Positions 1-7,880 are shown, numbered from the stretch's first letter. The stretch: DNA of 11,401 nucleotides from Alphaproteobacteria bacterium (GCA_002401545.1 NVTJ01000004.1:3782-15182), one strand, 5' to 3'. Program-made: numbers and translations. The notes: generated from the letters alone by a model not told the origin.

Positions 1-307
1 TGGAACATGAGCGGGTGATATTTCCTAACATCGATACAAAAAACTGATTTATGGGCGAATCGACCGTTCCCTTATCTTCAAATAATAGAAGGGCGATGGT
101 TTTGGATTTCTGCGAGCGCAGATTACGGGCATTTATATCAACTTTATAGTTATATTTCTTTGCCAGCATCTGAACTTTATCGCGGGTTTTTTTACTGACA
201 ACATGACTGTTCCTCAAGGCTCTGGAAACCGTGGGCTGAGAGACGCCTGCCATCTGAGCTAAGTCATAGGAAGTAATTTTTTCACTTTTCATATCTAAAT
301 TTTCCAT
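1..307 (-). CDS. LacI-family transcriptional regulator, N-terminal part (runs off the left edge)
   Basis: About 102 codons are visible before the window edge. Residues about 11-60 form a LacI-type helix-turn-helix and hinge: 'ITSYDLAQMAGVSQPTVSRALRN', then a 'TRDKVQMLAKKYNYKVDINARNLRS' segment matching the usual hinge-helix region. The start of the periplasmic-binding-like effector domain ('KTIALLLFED') follows. The effector domain is off-window, so the ligand is unknown. I took the upstream ATG at 307; an in-frame ATG at 292 begins closer to the HTH and is equally possible, and neither has a strong Shine-Dalgarno sequence. The gene lies about 100 bases downstream of, and in the same direction as, the IclR regulator at 411-1145. 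It might belong to the same sugar-acid regulon or to another catabolic cluster to the left. Family assignment is firm; role is not. Confidence 0.88.
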   Translation of the reverse strand, partial: MENLDMKSEKITSYDLAQMAGVSQPTVSRALRNSHVVSKKTRDKVQMLAKKYNYKVDINARNLRSQKSKTIALLLFEDKGTVDSPINQFFVSMLGNITRSCS

Positions 308-410
308 TCAGCAGCGGTCTATTGTTAATTCTTGATTGAATCATACAGCACATAGGTTTTTATCCATTAAAAACAATATGTTAAATGGAGAATTTGAAAC
401 CCTCTGTTAT

Positions 411-1145
411 TCATACCGAGGCCCTTGCGGCCTGTTTAATAACAACGGCTTTAATGACCTCCAGACTATTGTCATCTAATATATAACTCGGTGATGTGCA
501 GCTGATAGCGCCGACACATCTACCATCCACACCGAACACAGGTGCTGCAATACAGACCAGCCCGCGGGTGATTTCCTCATTATCAATGGCAAAGCCGCAA
601 TCACGAACTTTTTTACATTCTGCCTTCAGAATAGCACGATTAGTGATTGTTTTGTCAGTAAATGCAGTAAGTTCGTCGTGAAGGACATTCTCAATAACCA
701 CGCCGTCACTATAGGCCAATAATATTTTGCCCATTGCGGTCGCATGCAGCGGAAAGGCCTTGCCAATTTCAGAATGCAGCCGAATACCAAAATCGCTGCC
801 CTCAACCTTATCAATATAAACACCTTCACCCCCATTTAAAATACCAAGGGTTGCCACCTGACTTGTGACTTTCTGTAACTCTTCAAGATGGGGCCGAACT
901 ATGGTGCGGATATCATAGTTCGCCGTTACCCCGGCACCAAGACGGGCGAGCAACAGACCGCAACGATAGCATTTTGTTGATAAGTCGAAAATTAAAGCCC
1001 CAATCTCAACCATTTCTTTCAGTAGCCTGTGGGTGGTCGCTTTGGGAAGCTCCGTCTGGCGCACAATCTCCGCAAAGGGCAAACCACGCCCGCCCGCGCG
1101 GCCCACACGGGACAAAATGGTGAATGCTTTTGTGACTGACGACAT
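411..1145 (-). CDS. IclR-family transcriptional regulator (KdgR-like)
   Basis: This 244-residue protein has the normal IclR length and layout. A winged helix-turn-helix covers roughly residues 1-65 ('FAEIVRQTELPKATTHRLLKEM'), and the C-terminal effector-binding domain covers about 75-240. Typical landmarks of the latter are 'GEGVYIDKVEG', 'PLHATAMGKILLA', 'RGLVCIAAPVFG' and 'GAISCTSPS'. The gene is divergent from the KDPG-type aldolase and 2-keto-3-deoxy-acid kinase genes, with a 146-base shared intergenic region holding an imperfect palindrome at 1228-1249. IclR proteins placed this way (the KdgR group) commonly repress 2-keto-3-deoxy-sugar-acid genes and respond to the keto-deoxy acid. I infer that role here from position; the sequence does not show the ligand. 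The ATG at 1145 has only a weak GGGA upstream. The family call is very secure. Confidence 0.92.
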   Translation of the reverse strand: MSSVTKAFTILSRVGRAGGRGLPFAEIVRQTELPKATTHRLLKEMVEIGALIFDLSTKCYRCGLLLARLGAGVTANYDIRTIVRPHLEELQKVTSQVATLGILNGGEGVYIDKVEGSDFGIRLHSEIGKAFPLHATAMGKILLAYSDGVVIENVLHDELTAFTDKTITNRAILKAECKKVRDCGFAIDNEEITRGLVCIAAPVFGVDGRCVGAISCTSPSYILDDNSLEVIKAVVIKQAARASV

Positions 1146-1183
1146 AAAAAGTTTTCCCGATCATTCATATGGCTAAGAAACAC

Positions 1184-1212
1184 TTGACTCTTATTAAAGC
1201 TAAGCTTATTTT
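1184..1212 (+). promoter_or_regulatory. Candidate sigma70-type promoter of the aldolase-kinase operon
   Basis: A -35-like TTGACT (1184-1189) is separated by 17 bases from a -10-like TATTTT (1207-1212). Transcription would start near 1219, just before the palindrome at 1228-1249, so a bound repressor would block the start. An alternative -10, TATAAA at 1221-1226, has no convincing partner -35. This is a pattern match only. Confidence 0.4.
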
Positions 1213-1227
1213 ATCCATTATATAAAC

Positions 1228-1249
1228 TTAGTTCCATATTTGAAACTAA
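1228..1249. promoter_or_regulatory. Candidate IclR/KdgR-type operator
   Basis: This is an imperfect 22-bp palindrome. The outer arms TTAGTT and AACTAA match exactly and the interior is CCATATTTGA; 18 of 22 positions agree with the reverse complement. It lies between the divergent IclR gene and the aldolase gene, close to the candidate promoter, and resembles the GAAAC/GTTTC-type half sites of KdgR-like regulators. The binding protein is inferred from adjacency. Confidence 0.5.
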
Positions 1250-1291
1250 TCAAGCCTTATTTTAAATTATCTTCCAACAGGGAAGCCCGTA

Positions 1292-1936
1292 ATGACCTCA
1301 CAAATATCCACCCTATTAGAAACAACCCCTGTGGTGCCCTTGATTCAGGCAGATGACCCTGCTGTCGCCATAGAAATTGCCCGTGCGCTTGCCAAGGGCG
1401 GCCTGAAAGTGGTTGAGATTGTCCTGCGCACACCAGCGGCGTTAGAATGTTTGCGGGCCGTCGCCGCTGAAGTGGATGAGGTTATCGCAGGAGCAGGAAC
1501 CGTTCTTAGCGCGGAACAGGCCGAGGCCGTTGTGGAAGCCGGGGCAAAATTCATTGTATCCCCCGGCCTTGATGAGGGTGTCGTTGCTGTGGCCAAGGCC
1601 GCTGACCTTCCTCTCTATGCTGGTGTTTCAACGGCAACAGAAGTCCAGCGAGCTTATAATTTGGGTCTGACGGCGGTAAAATTCTTCCCCGCGTCCCTCG
1701 CAGGCGGCATCCCCATGCTAAAAGCCCTGTCATCTGTATTCCGTGACATGCGCTTCATGCCGACGGGCGGCGTATCGGCGGCTAACCTGCCTGACTTTCT
1801 GGCACTGCCCTCTGTACTTGCCTGTGGCGGCAGCTGGATCACACCCGCAGATGCCATTGCGGCAGGTGATTTTGAAACCGTCACACGCCTTGCCCGAGAG
1901 GCCGCAAATATTGCACAGGCCGCAAGGTCAAAATAA
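1292..1936 (+). CDS. eda: 2-keto-3-deoxy-6-phosphogluconate/-galactonate aldolase (KDPG aldolase family)
   Basis: This 214-residue class I aldolase has the standard family length. It would cleave 2-keto-3-deoxy-6-phospho-gluconate or -galactonate to pyruvate and D-glyceraldehyde 3-phosphate in the cytoplasm. Visible landmarks are 'VVEIVLRT' with Glu42 and Arg46, the 'GAGTVL' strand at 68-73, 'FIVSPG' at 87-92, and the Schiff-base lysine Lys130 in 'AVKFFPA'. The phosphate-binding 'PTGGV' (157-161) and 'ACGGSW' near 177-182 follow. The ATG at 1292 has an AGGGA about eight bases upstream. It is the first gene of a two-gene operon with the keto-deoxy-acid kinase 33 bases downstream, which supplies the phosphorylated substrate. 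Sequence alone cannot separate the gluco (Eda) from the galacto (DgoA) isomer, so the symbol denotes the family. Confidence 0.93.
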   Translation: MTSQISTLLETTPVVPLIQADDPAVAIEIARALAKGGLKVVEIVLRTPAALECLRAVAAEVDEVIAGAGTVLSAEQAEAVVEAGAKFIVSPGLDEGVVAVAKAADLPLYAGVSTATEVQRAYNLGLTAVKFFPASLAGGIPMLKALSSVFRDMRFMPTGGVSAANLPDFLALPSVLACGGSWITPADAIAAGDFETVTRLAREAANIAQAARSK

Positions 1937-1969
1937 ACATTCAATTTTCTTAAAAACAAGGAGCCTCTC

Positions 1970-2998
1970 ATGGCCGATTTCATCACTCTTGGCGAGATTA
2001 TGTTACGCCTGAGAACCAATGCCCATGAACGCTTCTTCCAAAGCCCCAACTTTGAAGCCACCTTTGGCGGCGGCGAGGCCAATGTAGCAGTCGCGTTGGC
2101 CAATTACGGCCTTGATGCCGCCTTTGTCACTGCACTGCCTGACAATGACATTGGCGAGGCCTGCATCCGTGAAATCCGCAGTTTTGGGGTTGATACCAGC
2201 ATGATCCGCCGGTCGGGGTCACGGATTGGGATTTATTTTCTGGAAACCGGAAGCAACCAGCGGGCCAGTAAAGTGATTTACGACCGCGCGAATTCCTCGA
2301 TCGCAGAATGTGGCGCGGGAGATTTCAACTGGAGTGAAATTTATAAAGGGGCCAAATGGCTTCATATTACCGGCATCACGCCAGCCCTGAGTCAAAGTGC
2401 CGCCGATATGTCAATGGAAGCTGTAAAGGCCGCCAAGGAACATGGGGTAACTGTGTCCTGTGATTTTAATTTCCGAGGCAAACTCTGGAAATACGGCAAA
2501 ACAGCACCAGAAGTGATGACCGATCTGGTCAAATATGTCGATATAGGTATCGCCAATGAGGAAGACTGTCAGAAATCCCTGGGCATTACAGCCGACATTG
2601 ATGTGGAAAGCGGCAAACTGGATACGACTAAATATGAAGCTCTGTCCATGCGCATGATGGAGATATTTCCAAATCTGTCCGTGATGGCGATTACGCTACG
2701 TGAAAGCCATAGTGCTGATCGTAACGGCTGGTCAGCCTGTCTGCGCGATGATAGTGGTTTCCATCTGTCGAAACATTATGAACTAACCGACATTGTAGAC
2801 CGGGTTGGCGGCGGTGACAGCTTCGCATCCGGCCTGATTGCGGGCTTAAATCTTTATTCTGACCGTGCAGATGCCCTGAATTTCGCGGTGGCAGCAAGTG
2901 CATTGAAACACACTATCTCGGGTGACTTTAACCGGGTCAGCCGTGACGAAGTGATTAAACTTATGGATGGGGATGGCTCTGGCCGCGTCCAACGTTAG
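1970..2998 (+). CDS. kdgK: PfkB-family sugar-acid kinase, probably 2-keto-3-deoxygluconate/galactonate kinase
   Basis: This 342-residue ribokinase-like kinase should phosphorylate a 2-keto-3-deoxy hexonate at O6 with ATP, giving the substrate of the aldolase encoded just upstream. The N-terminal 'FITLGEIMLRL' and substrate-binding 'GGGEANVA' (33-40) are characteristic of the KDG kinase branch. 'CDFNFR' near 164-169 and the C-terminal PfkB signature 'DRVGGGDSFASG' (277-288) carry the anion hole and catalytic Asp283. An AAGGAG lies seven bases before the ATG. The last 38 bases overlap the 3' end of the convergent LacI gene. The protein is about 30 residues longer than typical E. coli-type KdgK, with the extra length apparently between about 205 and 225. 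KDG versus KDGal preference cannot be read from the sequence. Confidence 0.88.
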   Translation: MADFITLGEIMLRLRTNAHERFFQSPNFEATFGGGEANVAVALANYGLDAAFVTALPDNDIGEACIREIRSFGVDTSMIRRSGSRIGIYFLETGSNQRASKVIYDRANSSIAECGAGDFNWSEIYKGAKWLHITGITPALSQSAADMSMEAVKAAKEHGVTVSCDFNFRGKLWKYGKTAPEVMTDLVKYVDIGIANEEDCQKSLGITADIDVESGKLDTTKYEALSMRMMEIFPNLSVMAITLRESHSADRNGWSACLRDDSGFHLSKHYELTDIVDRVGGGDSFASGLIAGLNLYSDRADALNFAVAASALKHTISGDFNRVSRDEVIKLMDGDGSGRVQR

Positions 2999-3998
2999 CT
3001 GTCGAAGCCCTGATGATCAGTTCATAATTTAATATGGATTGCTCAGGGCCTGCGCAGTCATCACCCCTGATCATGGTCAAAAGTTGCGCCATAGCCATAT
3101 GGCCCATGCCGCGCATAGGCTGATGAATGGTGGTCAGGGATGGCCATAACTGACGGGCAAGCGGGGCATCGTCGAACCCTGCGATCGAAATATCACGCGG
3201 GATTTGCAGGCCCCTTTCAAAGGCCGTGTGAATTACCCCTGCCGCCATATTATCATTACTGGCAAAAATGGCCGTTGGTGGATTTCCCCCCGAAAGCAAT
3301 TTCTCCGCCGCTATTTTTCCGCTGTCAAAACTGAAGTCACCATCTGCCACCAAAGCAGGGTTAAATATAATTCCTGTTTTTTCCAGAGATGCTTTATAGC
3401 TTTCATAACGCCAACGGCTGGCCCCATGAGCCATCGGACCCTTGATAAAACCAATGCGTCGATGACCAAGGTCCAACAGATGTTTCATCATTTCCGCCGC
3501 CGCCTGTTTCTCATCTATGGAGACCGTCATGCCCATATCACTATCCATGGGCGACAGGCGCACATAAGGGATCTTTTCAGCATCCAGTAGACGTATGAGC
3601 GCCATATTATCTGATATAGGCGGTGTTAGGATAAGACCGTCAACACGGGACTGCTTGAGGAAATCAGCCACATCACCGGACACGTCATCTTCTACTGTCT
3701 CACAGGGATGCAGCACCAGGCCATAATGGGTCTCATTGCCCGCCTTCAGGGCGCCATTCTGAACTTCGAAAAGATAGGCCGGAGACACATCACCATAGAG
3801 CAGCCCCACAAGATATGACCTGTTGCCTGCGAGGGAACGGGCAGAGGCATTAGGGCGGTAATTCATCAGCTTGATGGCTTCGAGTACTTTTTCTTGTGTA
3901 TTGGCACGAACATTAGGCTCGCCATTGACAACCCGCGAGACAGTTTTCATAGAAACCCCCGCTTTTCGGGCCACATCTTCGAGGCGAATATTACGCAT
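2961..3998 (-). CDS. LacI-family transcriptional regulator of the sugar-acid cluster
   Basis: This is a full-length 345-residue LacI/GalR-type repressor. The helix-turn-helix and hinge are at residues about 4-60 ('LEDVARKAGVSMKTVSRVVNG' and 'NYRPNASARSLAG'). A two-lobed periplasmic-binding-like effector domain follows from 'SYLVGLLYGD' to 'GFDDAPLARQLWPSLTTIHQP'. It sits 30 bases downstream of the dehydratase gene on the same strand, so the two are probably cotranscribed. An AAGGG lies about ten bases before the ATG at 3998. The palindrome at 5894-5911, upstream of this operon, is a typical LacI-type operator with a central CG, so I infer autoregulation and control of both divergent arms. The C-terminal 12 residues after 'ELIIRAST' extend past the usual domain end and are encoded in the overlap with the convergent kinase gene. 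The inducer is unknown, probably a sugar or sugar acid of this pathway. Confidence 0.92.
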   Translation of the reverse strand: MRNIRLEDVARKAGVSMKTVSRVVNGEPNVRANTQEKVLEAIKLMNYRPNASARSLAGNRSYLVGLLYGDVSPAYLFEVQNGALKAGNETHYGLVLHPCETVEDDVSGDVADFLKQSRVDGLILTPPISDNMALIRLLDAEKIPYVRLSPMDSDMGMTVSIDEKQAAAEMMKHLLDLGHRRIGFIKGPMAHGASRWRYESYKASLEKTGIIFNPALVADGDFSFDSGKIAAEKLLSGGNPPTAIFASNDNMAAGVIHTAFERGLQIPRDISIAGFDDAPLARQLWPSLTTIHQPMRGMGHMAMAQLLTMIRGDDCAGPEQSILNYELIIRASTANVGRGQSHPHP

Positions 3999-4028
3999 AT
4001 ATATTTTGCCCTTAATTGTCCACGGACC

Positions 4029-5816
4029 CTAATGTGAATGTCGCGGTGTCTTTTTCACAATATCCCGATACTTAACCATATCCTCAAAGACAGCCCCTTT
4101 ATCCAGCCCCGAAACCTTATCCCGATATTCCTGTTGCCACCATGTTTGTGCCTCGGGAATTTTATAGGGCGGCGCGGAGCGGCGGGTGTCCATTTCATCT
4201 TCAGAAAGTAACAGGTCAACCGTGCGCTTGTTCAAATCCACACGGATTTTATCGCCCGGCCTAAGCAAGCCAAGCCCGCCGCCAACGGCAGCTTCCGGCG
4301 AAATATTCAATATGGAAGGCGCGGATGATGTGCCGCTCTGGCGACCATCACCCATCGTTGGCAAGTCGGCAATCCCCCGTTTCAACAGATAGGCAGGAGC
4401 CTGCATATTCACCACCTCTGCCGAACCAGGATAACCCACGGGTCCCGCACCCCGCATGACCAGAATACTGTCTTCAGTAATATTTAAAGACGGATCTTCG
4501 ATGGTGCCGTGATATTGTTCGGGGCCATCAAAAATCACTGCCGTTGCTGTAAAAGCGTTGGGGTGATCAGGGTCAGACAAATAACGCGCCCGAAAATCAT
4601 CGCTAATGGCGGAAACTTTCATCAGGGCTGACGTGAACATATTGCCCGACAGCACCATGAAACCCGCTTTTTCAGCCAGAGGGCGTGCGGTGGTTTTAAT
4701 AACGTCGCTGTTTATCACCAGCTTACCCGCACAATTTTCACCAATGGTTCTCCCGTTTGCCGTCATGGCGCCTTCGCGGATATAGCCACCCTTCATCAAC
4801 TCACTCAATACAGCGGGAACCCCGCCCGCCCGGTGAAAATCTTCCGACAGATATTCCCCGATAGGCTGACAGTTGACAATCTGTGGCACAGGATGTCCGA
4901 TTTCCTGCCAGTCATCCATCGTAACCTCAACCCCTGCATGGGCCGCGATAGCATTCACATGCACCGGAGCATTGGTCGACCCCCCTACCGCACCACAGAT
5001 AACAATTGCATTCTCAATGGATTCCCGTGTGATAATATCAGACGGCTTCAGGTCTTCCCACACCATATCAACGATACGGCGACCGGTGGCATAGGCCATC
5101 TGCTGACGCTCACGGTAAGGCGCGGGAATAGAGGCATTCCCCGGCAGGCTCATGCCCAACGCTTCGGCAATGCAATTCATAGACAAGGCCGTACCCATCG
5201 TATTGCAATGTCCGGCGGAGGGCGCACTTTCCGCAGCCATAGTCATGAATTCCTGATAATCAATTTCCCCCTTTGCCAACCGTTGCCGGGCTTCCCAAAT
5301 GACCGTGCCGGAGCCAACGCACTGGCCCAGATAATTGCCATTGAGCATGGGGCCAACCGACAGGGCGATGGCCGGAATGTCAACGCTTGAGGCGGCCATG
5401 ATCTGTGCCGGCGTGGTTTTATCGCATCCGGTGGTCAGCACAACCCCGTCGATGGGATAGCCATGAAGAATTTCGGTCAGACTAATACATTGCAGATTAC
5501 GATCAATGGCGGCGGTCGGTCTGCGCCCTGTTTCCTGTATGGGATGAATGGGAAATTCCAGCGGAATACCGCCCCCGTCGCGAATACCGTCTTTTACCCG
5601 GTCAGCCAAAACCATATGGTGACGATTGCAGGGGGCAAGGTCTGACCCTGTCTGGGCAATACCGATGATCGGTCTGTTTGATTGCAACTCCTCCACGGTC
5701 AGGCCAAAATTGAGATACCGCTCAAGATACAGCGCCGTCATGCCGGGGTCTTCGGGGTCATTAAACCACTCACGGCTTCTTAAATCTTCTTCTGATATTC
5801 TTTTCTTTTTTGTCAT
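4029..5816 (-). CDS. IlvD/EDD-family sugar-acid dehydratase
   Basis: This 595-residue Fe-S dehydratase should remove water from an aldonate to give a 2-keto-3-deoxy acid. Cluster-ligand cysteines appear at about Cys63 ('APCNRH'), Cys131 ('TTGCDKTTP') and Cys204 ('AGHCNTMGT'). Their spacing is the same as in characterised L-arabinonate and D-xylonate dehydratases. Lys133 in CDKTTP is the position carbamylated to bind Mg in that group, and the Ser near 492 in 'GDGRQSGTSS' matches the proposed catalytic base. These motifs favour the sugar-acid branch over the branched-chain amino acid enzyme IlvD. Because the cluster also encodes a keto-deoxy-acid kinase and aldolase, a hexonate (galactonate or gluconate) is more likely than a pentonate, but this is inference. 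An AAGGTGA precedes the ATG. The gene is first in an operon with the LacI gene and divergent from the lactonase gene. Confidence 0.9.
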   Translation of the reverse strand: MTKKKRISEEDLRSREWFNDPEDPGMTALYLERYLNFGLTVEELQSNRPIIGIAQTGSDLAPCNRHHMVLADRVKDGIRDGGGIPLEFPIHPIQETGRRPTAAIDRNLQCISLTEILHGYPIDGVVLTTGCDKTTPAQIMAASSVDIPAIALSVGPMLNGNYLGQCVGSGTVIWEARQRLAKGEIDYQEFMTMAAESAPSAGHCNTMGTALSMNCIAEALGMSLPGNASIPAPYRERQQMAYATGRRIVDMVWEDLKPSDIITRESIENAIVICGAVGGSTNAPVHVNAIAAHAGVEVTMDDWQEIGHPVPQIVNCQPIGEYLSEDFHRAGGVPAVLSELMKGGYIREGAMTANGRTIGENCAGKLVINSDVIKTTARPLAEKAGFMVLSGNMFTSALMKVSAISDDFRARYLSDPDHPNAFTATAVIFDGPEQYHGTIEDPSLNITEDSILVMRGAGPVGYPGSAEVVNMQAPAYLLKRGIADLPTMGDGRQSGTSSAPSILNISPEAAVGGGLGLLRPGDKIRVDLNKRTVDLLLSEDEMDTRRSAPPYKIPEAQTWWQQEYRDKVSGLDKGAVFEDMVKYRDIVKKTPRHSH

Positions 5817-5880
5817 TACATATTCACCTTATCAGATCATCTGCAAAAAATATCTATTCTTTTCTACTGAATTTAAACAG

Positions 5881-5924
5881 AGAATAAACATATATTGACA
5901 GCGCTGTCAATTTGTGTTTATTTT
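5881..5924. promoter_or_regulatory. Symmetric divergent promoter pair for the dehydratase and lactonase operons
   Basis: On the plus strand, TTGACA (5895-5900) is followed after 18 bases by TATTTT (5919-5924). On the minus strand, TTGACA (5910-5905) is followed after 18 bases by TATTCT (5886-5881). Both -35 boxes are perfect consensus and lie inside the palindrome at 5894-5911, and both -10 boxes are equidistant from its centre at 5902.5. The -10 matches are only four of six each and the spacers are one base longer than ideal. Confidence 0.6.
5894..5911. promoter_or_regulatory. LacI-type operator, 18-bp perfect palindrome
   Basis: ATTGACAGCGCTGTCAAT is identical to its reverse complement over all 18 positions and has the central CG typical of LacI/GalR-family operators. 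It lies in the 130-base gap between the divergent dehydratase and lactonase genes. The likely ligand is the LacI regulator encoded at 2961-3998, the second gene of the leftward operon. I saw no second copy in the window. Confidence 0.82.
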
Positions 5925-5946
5925 TATCCAGAATGGAATATGATTT

Positions 5947-6840
5947 ATGAAAATAAAACTTAAATATATTGTACCTGTACAGAATACGCTTGGCGAGGGT
6001 GTATTATGGGACGGTCGCAGCGGGGCTTTCTGGTGGACAGATATCCAAAACTGCAAACTTCACCGTTTCATACTGGAAAATGAAAAGCTTGATATCTTTC
6101 AAACGCCTGAACGGCTGTGTGCTTTTGGTTTCACGGATGAGGAAGGTCTGCTTGTGGCCGCCTTTGAAAGCGGATATGCGTCTTTCCGCCCGGAAACAGG
6201 AGACATTCAATGGATCAGAAAACCCTTTGACGGTGTTGAGGGGCTGCGGTTCAATGATGGCCGTGTTGATCCTGCGGGGCGGTTCTGGTGTGGTACTATG
6301 GCCGAAGATGGAAAATCGGAAACCATTCAGAAAAGCAAGCTCTTTTGCCTGAATGAAGCGATGGAAGTCTCCGCGCATATTTCTGACATTCATATTGCCA
6401 ATAGTCTGTGTTGGAGCCCAGATGGAAAGTATATGTATTTTGCCGATTCACCAAAACAACAAATACAACGCTATGATTTTGATATGGCAAATGGTGCCTG
6501 TTCCAATGCGAGGATATTTGCCTCGACAACGGGTTCTATTGCCCCTGATGGCTCGGTCACCGACGCACAAGGTTATCTTTGGAATGCCCAGTGGGACGGT
6601 TCCCGGGTGGTGCGCTATGCGCCGGATGGTACGATTGATTTTATTCTCGAAATGCCGGTGAGCCAGCCTACCTGCGTGGCTTTCGGCGGCCCGAGCCTTG
6701 ATCTTCTCTGCATTACGACGGCACAGGAAAATCTGAGCGATGATGCCTTGAAAAGCCAGCCACAAGCAGGGAACCTGTTTATTTATCAGGTCGACGCCAA
6801 TGGCCTGCCTGCGCCTATGTTTAAGGGTAAATTATCTTGA
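5947..6840 (+). CDS. SMP-30/gluconolactonase-family sugar lactonase
   Basis: This 297-residue six-bladed beta-propeller lactonase would hydrolyse the aldonolactone released by the C1 dehydrogenase. The family's metal-ligand positions are present: Glu17 in 'LGEGVLWD', Asn152 in 'IANSLCWSPDG' and Asp201 in 'IAPDGSVTD'. The substrate-contacting Asn103 in 'RFNDGRVDPAGRFWCGTM' is also present. There is no signal peptide, so a cytoplasmic location is expected. It is the first gene of the rightward operon and its stop codon overlaps the next gene by four bases. The start at 5947 has a weak GGA about ten bases upstream. It leads directly into 'LKYIVPVQNTLGEG', the usual family N-terminus. Lactone specificity is unknown. 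It could equally be annotated as a gluconolactonase, galactonolactonase or arabinonolactonase. Confidence 0.9.
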   Translation: MKIKLKYIVPVQNTLGEGVLWDGRSGAFWWTDIQNCKLHRFILENEKLDIFQTPERLCAFGFTDEEGLLVAAFESGYASFRPETGDIQWIRKPFDGVEGLRFNDGRVDPAGRFWCGTMAEDGKSETIQKSKLFCLNEAMEVSAHISDIHIANSLCWSPDGKYMYFADSPKQQIQRYDFDMANGACSNARIFASTTGSIAPDGSVTDAQGYLWNAQWDGSRVVRYAPDGTIDFILEMPVSQPTCVAFGGPSLDLLCITTAQENLSDDALKSQPQAGNLFIYQVDANGLPAPMFKGKLS

Positions 6841-7865
6841 CTATCATTGATCATACGACTTTTGGCCCTTTTGCGGGCGACCGGATGGCACAGCTTTATC
6901 GTATCAGAAACGCCAACGGGATTGAGCTGGCTGTAACAAACCTTGGCTGTATCATTACAGAACTTCATACCCCGGACCGTCATGGCCAGATGGGTGATAT
7001 CGTTCTGGGTTATGATACCGCACAAGCCTATTATCAGGACACATCACATATGGGGTCCATTGCCGGACGATATGCCGGCCGCATTGCCTATGGCCGATGC
7101 ACCATCGATAACAAACCAGTTAAAATCAGCCAGAACCACGGACAACATCATCTTCACGGGGGCCATCGCGGTTTTAACAAAAAACTGTGGCATTCAGAAA
7201 TAATCAGCGGCCTGGGTAACAGCGGCATAAGCTTTCACTTGATTAGCCCTGACGCAGATGAGGGCTATCCCGGTGAACTTGATGTTAAGGTGCAATATAT
7301 TTTGAATGATGATGACAGCCTGCATGTGACATACCGCGCCACCACAAGCAAAACAACGGTTATCAATCTGACCCAGCATAGCTATTTCAATCTTTCGGCT
7401 AATGCGGTGTCCTCTATTGACGATCATCTGCTCACCATCCCGGCCACGCAGGTTCTGGACTGTGACAAAGACCTGATCCCCACCGGAAAATTTAATGATG
7501 TGGAAAACACACCTCTGGATTTCCGCAAACCCCGAAAGCTAGTAGGCGAATATGACCCCACATATATTTTAGCTGATCGACGTACTGAAGATTCGCATTT
7601 TGCCGCCTGCCTAAGTCATCCCCCATCTGGCCGGACAATAAACGTCTTTACCGATCAGCCATCGGTACAGCTTTATACGGCTTATAATTTGACCAATGAA
7701 CTTATGGGCAAAGGCAGTATTCCTTACGGACCACATCAGTCAGTTTGTCTGGAAACCCAGAATTTCCCTGACGCGCCTAATCACTCACATTTCCCCTCGG
7801 CAATTTTAGAAGCCGGAGAGACATTTTTCAGCAGGACAATTTTCCGCTTTGGCTGTAGCAATTAA
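6837..7865 (+). CDS. galM: Aldose 1-epimerase (mutarotase)
   Basis: This 342-residue GalM-family protein interconverts alpha and beta anomers of an aldose such as galactose or glucose. That helps feed a C1 dehydrogenase that prefers one anomer. The active-site signature is intact: Arg78 in 'GRYAGRI', His107 in 'HHLHGG', His181 in 'LTQHSYFNLS', an Asp at 240 and Glu306 in 'CLETQNFPDAPNH'. 'DEGYPGELDVKVQY' is also typical. There is no signal sequence. The start is a TTG that overlaps the lactonase stop as TTGA (6837-6840), with AAGGGT eight bases upstream inside the lactonase gene. This suggests translational coupling. A dedicated mutarotase in the operon supports a free aldose, rather than an acid, as the pathway's entry substrate. 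Confidence 0.93.
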   Translation: MTIIDHTTFGPFAGDRMAQLYRIRNANGIELAVTNLGCIITELHTPDRHGQMGDIVLGYDTAQAYYQDTSHMGSIAGRYAGRIAYGRCTIDNKPVKISQNHGQHHLHGGHRGFNKKLWHSEIISGLGNSGISFHLISPDADEGYPGELDVKVQYILNDDDSLHVTYRATTSKTTVINLTQHSYFNLSANAVSSIDDHLLTIPATQVLDCDKDLIPTGKFNDVENTPLDFRKPRKLVGEYDPTYILADRRTEDSHFAACLSHPPSGRTINVFTDQPSVQLYTAYNLTNELMGKGSIPYGPHQSVCLETQNFPDAPNHSHFPSAILEAGETFFSRTIFRFGCSN

Positions 7866-7880
7866 TAATGAAGGATCATC

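Noticed and set aside
333..343. TGATTGAATCA palindrome upstream of the left LacI gene
   Set aside because: Five-base arms around one base are short enough to occur by chance in AT-rich intergenic DNA and lack the LacI-type central CG.
1654..2103. 149-codon minus-strand open frame spanning the aldolase-kinase junction
   Set aside because: It is antisense to two convincing genes and covers their intergenic Shine-Dalgarno; no recognisable motif.
3204..3590. 128-codon plus-strand open frame
   Set aside because: Antisense to the well-supported LacI gene, with no domain or ribosome binding site; a reading-frame shadow.
4833..5390. 185-codon open frame on the plus strand
   Set aside because: It lies wholly antisense to the dehydratase gene, whose cysteine motifs are intact, and its translation resembles no protein family.
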